Below are positions 57,150 through 64,000 of a stretch of 64,000 bases of DNA, piece after piece (positions within the stretch are counted from its first letter, which is position 1; each line of letters starts with the position of its first letter). Source of the stretch: Aurantiacibacter atlanticus (GTDB lineage: Bacteria > Pseudomonadota > Alphaproteobacteria > Sphingomonadales > Sphingomonadaceae); assembly GCF_001077815.2 (NCBI RefSeq), contig NZ_CP011310.1, positions 2,232,001 to 2,296,000 on the forward strand, read 5' to 3'. A program made the position numbers and the translations under genes. The notes under the pieces were generated by a model. It did not search any database. It was not told where the DNA came from and saw only the letters and a program-made list of their open reading frames with translations.

Positions 57150-57554
57150 ATGATTGGAATTATTCTCGTTACCCACGGCCGCCTGGCTGAAGAATTTGTC
57201 GCTGCGATGGAACATGTCGTGGGCGAACAGGAAGATGTCGCCGCCATCTGTATCGGCCCCAGTGATGATATGGAGCAACGCCGCGGCGACATTGCCAATG
57301 CCATCAGCCGTGTCGATAGCGGTGCCGGTGCAATCCTGCTGACCGATCTTTTTGGCGGCACACCGTCAAACCTCGCAATTTCGCTGCTCAAACCAGGCGA
57401 AACGGAAGTCATTGCTGGTATCAACCTGCCCATGCTCATCCGCCTTGCTGGCGCGCGCAAAGGCATGTCGCTGTCACAGGCAGCAGAGGCCGCACGCGAT
57501 GCCGGGCGCAATTACATCACGATCGCGTCCGAGTTTCTCGGTCAGCACGCCTGA
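57150..57554 (+). CDS. PTS EIIA component, mannose-type
   Basis: A 134-residue mannose-type EIIA domain, with the phosphorylated His9 in LVTHGRLAEEF and LTDLFGGTPSNLAISLL as the conserved core. No EIIB, EIIC or EIID genes are present, so it is likely a regulatory EIIA rather than part of a sugar uptake system. It is phosphorylated by HPr in related bacteria. Start ATG at 57150 where homology begins. HPr follows 13 bases later. Confidence 0.9.
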   Translation: MIGIILVTHGRLAEEFVAAMEHVVGEQEDVAAICIGPSDDMEQRRGDIANAISRVDSGAGAILLTDLFGGTPSNLAISLLKPGETEVIAGINLPMLIRLAGARKGMSLSQAAEAARDAGRNYITIASEFLGQHA

Positions 57555-57567
57555 AGGAGTGCAGGTC

Positions 57568-57843
57568 TTGAGCGGGCACAGCAAGGACGTCATCATCGTC
57601 AACAAGCGCGGTTTGCATGCGCGGGCCAGTGCCAAATTCGTTACCACTGCCGCCGCGATGAACGGCTGCAAGGTGATTGTCGCGAAGGACGGTAACGAGG
57701 CGCTGGGTGCTTCGATCCTGGGCCTGATGATGCTGGGTGCCGCAAAGGGCGATACCGTGACCGTATCGGTTGAAGGTGAAAGCGCACCGGAACGGCTGGC
57801 CGAATTGGTGGCGCTGGTGGAAGCCGGCTTCGGCGAAGATTGA
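57568..57843 (+). CDS. ptsH: HPr phosphocarrier protein
   Basis: A 91-residue HPr. The histidine is H17 in NKRGLHARASAKFV, and the regulatory serine is S49 in EALGASILGLMMLGAAKGD, so both PTS phosphorylation and HprK phosphorylation are possible. TTG at 57568-57570 with GAAGGAG upstream gives a normal length. It is the PTS phosphocarrier for the EIIA encoded upstream. Confidence 0.92.
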   Translation: MSGHSKDVIIVNKRGLHARASAKFVTTAAAMNGCKVIVAKDGNEALGASILGLMMLGAAKGDTVTVSVEGESAPERLAELVALVEAGFGED

Positions 57844-57855
57844 GCGGCGCGTCGC

Positions 57856-58668
57856 ATGCGCAGGCAAATCACCGGCTATTCCAACCCCACCGTCAAACAT
57901 CTGCGCAGCCTGCGCGACAAGAAGCACAGGCGGCGCGAAGGCAAGTTTCTTGTCGAGGGTTTGCGACTGCTGACAGATGCGCTGGACAGCGGGCGCGTGC
58001 CAGAGATGCTGGTGATGGCGGAGGCCCGAGATCCCCATCCTTTGCTTGCGACGCTGGAAAGGGCGGTGGACGAAGCGGGCGGAGAGATAATCGAAACGAC
58101 GCCCGACATTCTTGGCAAGATCACCGGCAAGGATAACCCGCAGATCGTTGCAGGCATGTTTGCCGAGTTTGATACCTCCCTCAAGCTGATCGACAGAAGC
58201 AATGCATCAATCTGGTTGGTTGCACAGGCACTGCGCGATCCTGGAAATCTTGGTACGATGCTGCGCACAGGTGACGCGCTGGGCGCAGGTGGGCTTATCC
58301 TGATAGACGATTGCGCAGATCCCTTCAGCGTGGAAGCCGTGCGGGCAAGCATGGGTGCAGTATTTACCCAACAAGTTGCGCAAGCTCCATGGTCAGATTT
58401 CCTGCGCTGGCTGCGCGGCGATGCAGAACAATTGCCGGGCCAGCTCGTCGCCGCCAGCCTGCGCGATGCCGTAGCTTATCGCGGCGCGCCCTATTCGGCA
58501 CCGTGCTTTGTGCTGATTGGAAACGAGTCACGCGGTCTGCCGGAAGAATATGAGGCAGCATGTGATCTGCGCGTCACCATGCCCATGCGCGGCCGGGCAG
58601 ACAGCCTTAATGCAGCGGTGGCTGCTGCGGTGCTGGGATATGAAGTGCTTGCTTCATTAGATGGATAG
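57856..58668 (+). CDS. TrmH/SpoU-family RNA 2'-O-methyltransferase
   Basis: A 270-residue RNA ribose methyltransferase. Motif 1 DPGNLGTMLRTGDALGAGG, motif 2 CFVLIGNESRGLPEEYEA and motif 3 DSLNAAVAAAVLGYE form the trefoil-knot SPOUT domain. The N-terminal RQITGYSNPTVKHLRSLRDK with GKFLVEG is a substrate-binding domain of the 23S rRNA methyltransferase subfamily (RlmB/TsnR-like). Start ATG at 57856. The target residue is not certain. Confidence 0.88.
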   Translation: MRRQITGYSNPTVKHLRSLRDKKHRRREGKFLVEGLRLLTDALDSGRVPEMLVMAEARDPHPLLATLERAVDEAGGEIIETTPDILGKITGKDNPQIVAGMFAEFDTSLKLIDRSNASIWLVAQALRDPGNLGTMLRTGDALGAGGLILIDDCADPFSVEAVRASMGAVFTQQVAQAPWSDFLRWLRGDAEQLPGQLVAASLRDAVAYRGAPYSAPCFVLIGNESRGLPEEYEAACDLRVTMPMRGRADSLNAAVAAAVLGYEVLASLDG

Positions 58669-58700
58669 GCAGCTACGGCCGCGACCTGAAACAGGTCTCA

Positions 58701-59447
58701 CTAATCCCCTGCGATAAAATTCGTGATGCTCCAGCGGTCATTGCGCCGCGCAGCGATGACACGATAATCAATGAGATAGCGCAGCCTGTCTTTTGCAATG
58801 TACCCTTCATATGGGCGCGTTCCCGCCTTGCCATCATTCCAGCTGACCTTGGCAAAATTTTCATGCTGCGCTGTGTCTTCGAAAGACACTTCAACCATAT
58901 CCCATGAAATTTGCGCCAGTGGCTCGGTGGTGTCTTCCGGTACTTCAAGCAGAGGCACGGATTCCCCTGTCACAATTGCAACTGCACCTGGCGTTGAAGG
59001 AAAATCCTGCGCGAAATACCACGGCATCGTAATGCGCGCACCGTCCGATGCGCAGCCGAGCGTCATCAGTTCATTCAACTCATCCCACAACGCCAGATCG
59101 TCATCCTTGAGCCGTTCGCGCAGGAGCGCCTTCCCCGAGCCTCCGCCAAAATCCAGAATGACATCGTCAGCAACCAGAGCGAGGAAAGCCTGTTCGTCAC
59201 GAGCCTGCACGGCGCTATCCAGCGATCCGAGAAATTCACTTGCGCCGGGTTGATCGAGACATTCATCGCGCGGTGCAAAGCGGCCAACCGGCACCGGCGG
59301 AAGGTCTTCGCCTTTCAGTTCGCCAATGGCATCTTCGGCTGCACGTTCAATCTTTTTTGAAGGGGAATCGGATCGATCACAGGCAGAAAGGCCTAAAACC
59401 AGCCCTGCGGCGAATATTGCCACACCACATTTGCGGGCGAATTTCAT
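58701..59447 (-). CDS. Lipoprotein of unknown function
   Basis: A 248-residue protein with a lipobox signal (VLGLSAC, Cys23), an acidic linker (24-55) and a domain of mixed strands and helices (56-248) with no recognised family. The C-terminal GYIAKDRLRYLIDYRVIAAR and WSITNFIAGD suggest an SH3b-like or NTF2-like fold, which is an inference. It overlaps rmuC by 4 bases (ATGA), so translational coupling is probable. Confidence 0.65.
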   Translation of the reverse strand: MKFARKCGVAIFAAGLVLGLSACDRSDSPSKKIERAAEDAIGELKGEDLPPVPVGRFAPRDECLDQPGASEFLGSLDSAVQARDEQAFLALVADDVILDFGGGSGKALLRERLKDDDLALWDELNELMTLGCASDGARITMPWYFAQDFPSTPGAVAIVTGESVPLLEVPEDTTEPLAQISWDMVEVSFEDTAQHENFAKVSWNDGKAGTRPYEGYIAKDRLRYLIDYRVIAARRNDRWSITNFIAGD

Positions 59448-60832
59448 GATGCATCTGGCTCCTTTTGCTGCGCCTGGCTGGCGAAAAGAAGGGATTGTTC
59501 TTCATCAGTCAAGTCCGCAGCGGTGTAACGCGGCGTGCCTTCCACCTGTGGAATATCGTCAATCTCGCGCTTGCCGATTTCGATGCCTTTTTCCTGCATC
59601 CGACGGGCAGAGGAAAGGACATTGCGCTCGAAACTGCCGACAAATTTATTGTAGTTGGACACCGCTGTCTCCAGCCCACCGCCAACCCGCTTCAGATGTC
59701 CGGCAGCGGTTTCGAGCCTAGTATAAAGCTCTGCCCCCATGCGGCCAATTTCCTGCGCTTCCTTGGCCAGAGCATCCTGTCGCCACACCTGCGCCACGGT
59801 GCGGGCAATGGCAACCAAATTGGTCGGTGTAGCAAGCAATACCTTGTTATCGAAGGCAAAATCCCATAGCTGCGGATCGGCTTCGAGTGCTGCGGCGACG
59901 AAATGTTCGCCCGGCACGAACATCACCACATAATCGGGCGCTTCTTCAAACTGGCTCTGGTAGCTTTTTGCGCCCAGCGTCTGCACATGGTTGCGCATGG
60001 ATTTGGCGTGGAGCGCGAGATGGCGCTGCCTTTCGTCATCGTCATCGGCCTCGAACGCGGCCTGATACGCGTTGAGCGAGACCTTGGAATCGATCACCAG
60101 CTTCTTCTGGCCCGGAACATTGACGATGGCATCGGGCCGGAGCCGGCCCTCATCCGTTTCAAGCGATTGTTCGAGATGAAAATCGGTGTGTTGCGCAAGC
60201 CCGCATTGTTCGAGCAAATTCTGCAACGCGCGTTCACCCCAGCGCCCGCGCGCCTTGGGTGCATTGGTCAGCGAATTGCCCAGCCGCTGCGCTTCACGGC
60301 GTACTTCTTCCTGGCCCAGCCTCATCGTCTCGATTTGCTGGTGCAAACGCGCAAATGCATCGCTGCGCTGGCGTTCTAGCGAGCCAACCTGCTCTTCATA
60401 TTTGGTAAGCCTGTCATTTACCGGTTTCAGCAGGCTGGCGACAGCTTCCTTATTCGCCTTTTCAGCATGGCCGAACCGTTCAGCGGCATCGGCGATGAAT
60501 TTTTCCTGTGCGCGTGATAGCACCTCTGCTCCGGTCGCCTTGAACTGGTTGAGCAAATCGTCCTTGGCGGCCTTCATCGCATCTATCTGCTTGTCGAAGT
60601 TTTCCGCATTGGCTTTGAGAGTCGCGATTTCGATTTGCGCCGCGCCAAGTTCCGCCCCCGCCCGCTTGAAATCACCTTCGAGAGCCTGCGCCCGTTCCTC
60701 CAGAGAGACACCTCGCTCCTCAAGCGCGGATTTTTCCCTCTGCAATCCGGCAAGAGGCCGGGCGCCGAGCCAGTAGCCTAATGCCCCCGTGAGAATGGCA
60801 AGCACAACGAGGAATATGACAGTGGTGTCCAT
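59444..60832 (-). CDS. rmuC: DNA recombination protein RmuC homologue
   Basis: A 462-residue protein. A membrane helix (about 4-22) is followed by a long coiled coil (about 30-165) and the RmuC nuclease-like domain (about 190-400) with GRWGERALQNLLEQCGL, DAIVNVPGQKKLVIDSKVSL and VVMFVPGEHFVAAALEADP. RmuC proteins limit DNA inversion events and have a PD-(D/E)XK-like core. It lies upstream of the lipoprotein gene on this strand. Confidence 0.93.
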   Translation of the reverse strand: MDTTVIFLVVLAILTGALGYWLGARPLAGLQREKSALEERGVSLEERAQALEGDFKRAGAELGAAQIEIATLKANAENFDKQIDAMKAAKDDLLNQFKATGAEVLSRAQEKFIADAAERFGHAEKANKEAVASLLKPVNDRLTKYEEQVGSLERQRSDAFARLHQQIETMRLGQEEVRREAQRLGNSLTNAPKARGRWGERALQNLLEQCGLAQHTDFHLEQSLETDEGRLRPDAIVNVPGQKKLVIDSKVSLNAYQAAFEADDDDERQRHLALHAKSMRNHVQTLGAKSYQSQFEEAPDYVVMFVPGEHFVAAALEADPQLWDFAFDNKVLLATPTNLVAIARTVAQVWRQDALAKEAQEIGRMGAELYTRLETAAGHLKRVGGGLETAVSNYNKFVGSFERNVLSSARRMQEKGIEIGKREIDDIPQVEGTPRYTAADLTDEEQSLLFASQAQQKEPDAS

Positions 60833-60958
60833 GCAGGCGCTCTTATCCGAATGAAAAAGGAGGGATTACGGAGAGAAAGGGAACGAAAGGCGAACTTATC
60901 GCGCTAGGTTACTGCGCGCAAGTTTGCCCATGCACAATTGCGCATCTGTCACCCGCAA

Positions 60959-61348
60959 TCATTCCTCATTCTTCGCCGCTGCATGCTGCCAAGGCCATTT
61001 GCCATCAATCTCCACCTCGAGGCTGAAGCTGAGGAATGTTCGGATGAGCACGATCACGCCCAGCACCAGCACATTCTCCATTGTCGGCTCGACCGCGACA
61101 GTGCGGATGATATCCGCAGCCACCAGCAATTCCAGACCTGTCAAAATGGAGCGGCCCAAGGTCTTGCGGAACGCTGCAATGGAATCGCGATCACCTGCCA
61201 CCGCCTGGGGCCGACTTATTCCGGCAATGTCGGCGCCGCATTTCAGCAGGGCAAAAACCGCGCCGATAACGATGACGCCAATTCCTGCCAGCTCGAACAG
61301 CTTGGCAACGATATCGGCGATTTCGAGCATGAGAGAATCTGAAAGCAT
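60959..61348 (-). CDS. DUF1622 membrane protein
   Basis: A 129-residue membrane protein with three hydrophobic helices. FRKTLGRSILTGLELLVAADI and VLIRTFLSFSLEVEIDGKWPW are the DUF1622 signatures. The function is unknown. Start ATG at 61346-61348. It is divergent from the copper-protein gene at 61434, with 85 bases between, and could share control with it. Confidence 0.85.
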   Translation of the reverse strand: MLSDSLMLEIADIVAKLFELAGIGVIVIGAVFALLKCGADIAGISRPQAVAGDRDSIAAFRKTLGRSILTGLELLVAADIIRTVAVEPTMENVLVLGVIVLIRTFLSFSLEVEIDGKWPWQHAAAKNEE

Positions 61349-61433
61349 GGTTTTTCAATCCGCCAATTACTGAACCGGTTCCTTGGAACTGCGGTGCTTT
61401 TTGTTCGCTGTTAAGACAATCAAGGAGAGAACC

Positions 61434-61838
61434 ATGTCTATCAAGGAAATGATTTCAGAGCACCCGCAAGTGGGTGCAGATTATAACGAGCAACTGGCAG
61501 AGACAGTGAAACACGCAATGTATTGCGCCGCGATCTGCAATTCCTGCGTGGATGCCTGCAATGCGGAAAGCGGCGATATGTCGGAATGCATCCGCAAATG
61601 TTCGGATTGCTCCGACATTTGCCAGGCAGTCAGCACCGTTGCCGCGCGCCGCACGCATGGCAACACGGTCGTCATCAAATCTCTGCTGGAAGCCTGCATC
61701 ATCGCTTGCAAAGTCTGCGCGGAAGAATGCGCCAAGCATGATAATGCGCATTGCCGCCGTTGCGAAAAGATGTGCCGTGAATGCATGGAGGATTGCGTGA
61801 AGGCGCTTGAAGGCATGGTAGAAAAAGCAAACGCCTAA
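61434..61838 (+). CDS. Cysteine-rich four-helix copper-storage-like protein (Csp)
   Basis: A 134-residue protein with 17 cysteines arranged in C-x2-C and C-x3-C groups along four helices (MYCAAICNSCVDAC, ECIRKCSDCSDIC, ACIIACKVCAEEC, HCRRCEKMCRECMEDC). This is the Csp/DUF326 pattern, a four-helix bundle whose thiolates store Cu(I). There is no Tat or Sec signal, so it resembles the cytosolic Csp3 type. Start ATG at 61434 after AAGGAGAG. No other copper gene was seen nearby. Confidence 0.88.
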   Translation: MSIKEMISEHPQVGADYNEQLAETVKHAMYCAAICNSCVDACNAESGDMSECIRKCSDCSDICQAVSTVAARRTHGNTVVIKSLLEACIIACKVCAEECAKHDNAHCRRCEKMCRECMEDCVKALEGMVEKANA

Positions 61839-61962
61839 ACTGTGTGCCCGCCTGCCGTTAAGGCGGCAGCCGGACACAAAGCCTGTTTCGATAGGCTCGC
61901 CTTTAGCACGTTCTTAACCATATCCCCGATAAGGCCACAGCAGGATTATCAGGGGAATCTAC

Positions 61963-64000
61963 GTGGATATTGCCGAGAACAATTCGGCGGCGCTTGCCGG
62001 ACAGACAGATGGGGGCAGCCCAGACGCAGAAACGACGCAAAGTGAGAACAGCATTGCTGCGCGCCTTGTGCTTGCAGCCGGATTGATGCTGTTCGTGGAG
62101 CTGGCGCTGATCCGTTGGCTTGGCTCCAACGTCATCCACCTCTCCTACTTCTCGAATTTCGTGTTGCTGGGGTCATTTCTCGGCATCGGCGCCGGTTTTC
62201 TCATCAGCCGTAAGAGCTGGTCTATCTGGCCGTGGTCACTGCCATTACTCACCCTGCTTACAATCGGCGTAATCCGTTACCCGATGAGCATTCAGCGCGA
62301 AGGTGAGGATATTATCTACTTCACCGCGCTGGAAATGGCCGGCCCGCCTGCCTGGCTGGCATTGCCGCTGATTTTCTGTCTGGTCGCGATCATACTTGCC
62401 GGCCCCGCGGAACTGGTCGGCCGCTGCTTTGCCAAGCTGCCCGCGCTCAAAGCCTATCGCTGGGACCTGATTGGATCGCTGACAGGTATCGTCGCCTTTT
62501 CTGTCCTCAGTTTCATGCATGCTCCTTCTCTCATCTGGGGTCTGATTGCAGGCCTTGGATACATTGCGCTCGCGGATAAGAACCGTCGGCTGATCATGTT
62601 TGCCTGGGCACTGCCGCTCCTTGTTATCCTGTTCAATGAAAGCACAGATGAAAACATCAGCTGGTCGCCATATTACAAGATCCAGACGCTTGAGCGTGAT
62701 CCTCCGATTGACGGCGTGTTGCAAATTCGCGCCAATGGTGTTCCGCACCAGGTGATGGCGCCAAGCAGCCTGCGCCGCGAGATGGGATATTCCATTTATT
62801 TCACACCGTATGAACGCCGTGCCGCAAGCGAATTGGGCGATGTGCTGATCATCGGAGCAGGCTCCGGTTCCGATCTTGCTGTGGCGCTGGAAAACGGTGC
62901 CCGCAGCGTGGACGCTGTCGATATCGATCCGCGCATCATGCAGATCGGTGTCGATGGAAATATTGATCGGCCTTATCAGGACCCGCGTGTCACACGTCAT
63001 ATCAATGATGGCCGCGCTTTCCTTGAAGGAACGGACAAGAAATATGACTTTATCCTTTTCGCCCTGCCTGACAGCCTGACGCTGGTGAATGGCGCTTCGC
63101 AGATCCGTCTCGAGAGCTTTCTCTTCACTGAAGAAGCGTTGGCATCCGTGCGTTCACGCCTGAATGACGGCGGCACATTTGCGATGTATAATTACTATCG
63201 CGAAGACTGGCTGATTGATCGACTGGCCAACACCGCCGCCACCGCATTTGGCCATGCGCCCTGTGTCGACAAATTTGATGATGCGCAGGCTGTCATCACC
63301 GTCGGCCTGACCCCTGCGGATCAACAATGCGCGGAAACCTGGGCGCCTGTCAGTGTAGAGGCCGATATGGCGCCTGCGGTAGACAATGCGCCGTTCATCT
63401 ATTTCCGTGGGGACAATTTCCCGCCGCTTTACATCGTCACGCTGGGCCTGATCCTTGCGGCATCCTTGCTGACAGTGCGCACACTGGGCGGACCGTTGCG
63501 CGAAATGCGCCCTTATGCGGATCTGTTTTTCATGGGCGCAGCCTTCATGCTGCTCGAAACGAAGAACATCGCGACCTTTGCGCTATTGTTCGGCACCACC
63601 TGGTTCGTCAATGCGCTGGTTTTCGGCGGCGTGCTGATTATCGTGCTGGGCGCTGTGGAAGTGACGCGCAAGTTCAAAACTCCGCCGATTGGCTGGTGTT
63701 ATGGCGCGATGCTCGCATCCCTGCTGGCAGCATATTTCGTGCCGGAAGAATGGCTGCTGGGCATGGCGTTTGCGCCGCGCCTGATTGCCGCCACCCTGCT
63801 TGCCTTTGTCCCGATCTTCATCGCCAATGTGGCCTTTGCTAAGCGTTTCCGTGAAAGTGGTGACACGCGCTCTGCATTTGCGGTGAACCTGCTGGGCACG
63901 ATCCTTGGTGGCTGCCTTGAATATGCTGCGCTGTTCACCGGCTACAATAATCTGCTGCTGGTTGTCGGCGCGCTATATTTACTGGCCTTCGCGCTCATCC
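61963..64000 (+). CDS. Spermidine-synthase-like membrane protein, 3' end outside window
   Basis: At least 679 residues before the window ends. Several N-terminal helices (from about residue 40) are followed by a Rossmann methyltransferase-like domain with DVLIIGAGSGSDLAVALENG and VDAVDIDPRIMQ (about 295-330), as in spermidine synthases, and then more helices. Such fused proteins are common in proteobacteria but the aminopropyl-transfer activity is untested. GTG at 61963, preceded by AGGGGAATC, is used as the start. The true product is unknown. Confidence 0.78.
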   Translation, partial: MDIAENNSAALAGQTDGGSPDAETTQSENSIAARLVLAAGLMLFVELALIRWLGSNVIHLSYFSNFVLLGSFLGIGAGFLISRKSWSIWPWSLPLLTLLTIGVIRYPMSIQREGEDIIYFTALEMAGPPAWLALPLIFCLVAIILAGPAELVGRCFAKLPALKAYRWDLIGSLTGIVAFSVLSFMHAPSLIWGLIAGLGYIALADKNRRLIMFAWALPLLVILFNESTDENISWSPYYKIQTLERDPPIDGVLQIRANGVPHQVMAPSSLRREMGYSIYFTPYERRAASELGDVLIIGAGSGSDLAVALENGARSVDAVDIDPRIMQIGVDGNIDRPYQDPRVTRHINDGRAFLEGTDKKYDFILFALPDSLTLVNGASQIRLESFLFTEEALASVRSRLNDGGTFAMYNYYREDWLIDRLANTAATAFGHAPCVDKFDDAQAVITVGLTPADQQCAETWAPVSVEADMAPAVDNAPFIYFRGDNFPPLYIVTLGLILAASLLTVRTLGGPLREMRPYADLFFMGAAFMLLETKNIATFALLFGTTWFVNALVFGGVLIIVLGAVEVTRKFKTPPIGWCYGAMLASLLAAYFVPEEWLLGMAFAPRLIAATLLAFVPIFIANVAFAKRFRESGDTRSAFAVNLLGTILGGCLEYAALFTGYNNLLLVVGALYLLAFALI

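Noticed and set aside
62245..63000. Open frame antisense to the spermidine-synthase-like gene
   Set aside because: Composition of a shadow frame. The sense frame has a clear SAM-type motif.

Overview
This window looks like ordinary chromosome from an alphaproteobacterium, most likely order Sphingomonadales and probably an Erythrobacteraceae-type organism. The evidence is gene content rather than a marker gene. There is a GANTC-type CcrM DNA methyltransferase and an alphaproteobacterial pckA / ChvI-ChvG / short HprK / RapZ / EIIA / HPr cluster. There is also a three-gene pntAA-pntAB-pntB set preceded by an aa3-oxidase subunit IV gene, an 85-residue ATP synthase epsilon subunit and paired entericidin lipoproteins. 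No rRNA, tRNA, CRISPR array, phage or intact insertion sequence was seen.

Layout. 1-2123: an Ada-type repair regulator cut by the window edge, then a membrane-anchored trypsin-like protease. 2276-7524: F1 ATP synthase operon atpH-atpA-atpG-(lipoprotein)-atpD-atpC ending at a clear terminator. 7653-16042: small HNH protein, then an envelope-glycan block (two integral-membrane glycosyltransferases, a GT2 enzyme, a methyltransferase, a flippase-like membrane protein, a GT4-like enzyme) and a DMT transporter. 16228-19353: a CpaF ATPase, a second DMT transporter and two tandem entericidins. 19354-20402: a gene-poor stretch around a DUF4262 gene, possibly acquired. 20403-25465: DUF938 methyltransferase, ABA4-like protein, NAD-binding protein, dGTPase, Asp/Glu racemase-like protein and a secreted subtilase. 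25620-28617: proton-translocating transhydrogenase and the oxidase small subunit. 28834-37650: NtrC-like regulator, folP, ccrM, rnhB, PQQ-type sugar dehydrogenase, and a GNAT-DUF1285-NUDIX-CCA operon. 37882-44414: secreted protein, parC, PfpI, a DUF4349 lipoprotein, and an RsbQ-like hydrolase overlapping a PAS-histidine kinase gene. 44479-48231: adrenodoxin-type ferredoxin, two cysteine desulfurases, an alpha/beta hydrolase and a TonB remnant. 48337-53103: DUF885 lipoprotein, two DUF937-type genes and pckA. 53332-58668: chvI-chvG-hprK-rapZ-EIIA-HPr-RNA methyltransferase. 58701-64000: lipoprotein, rmuC, DUF1622, a cysteine-rich copper protein and a spermidine-synthase-like membrane protein cut by the window end.

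How the genes fit together. ATP synthase, transhydrogenase, the oxidase subunit and PckA form an energy and carbon core. ChvI/ChvG and the PTS proteins provide envelope and nitrogen/carbon signalling without a sugar permease. The most interesting candidate system is the RsbQ-like hydrolase (43620-44414) overlapping a kinase whose PAS domain resembles that of Bacillus RsbP. This is a possible hydrolase-receptor module wired to a two-component output, with its own promoter. Other points worth a second look are a sigma-54 activator with GAFPGA in place of GAFTGA, a ferredoxin gene without a normal start codon, four GANTC sites just upstream of ccrM, and divergent genes whose start codons overlap at one CATG.
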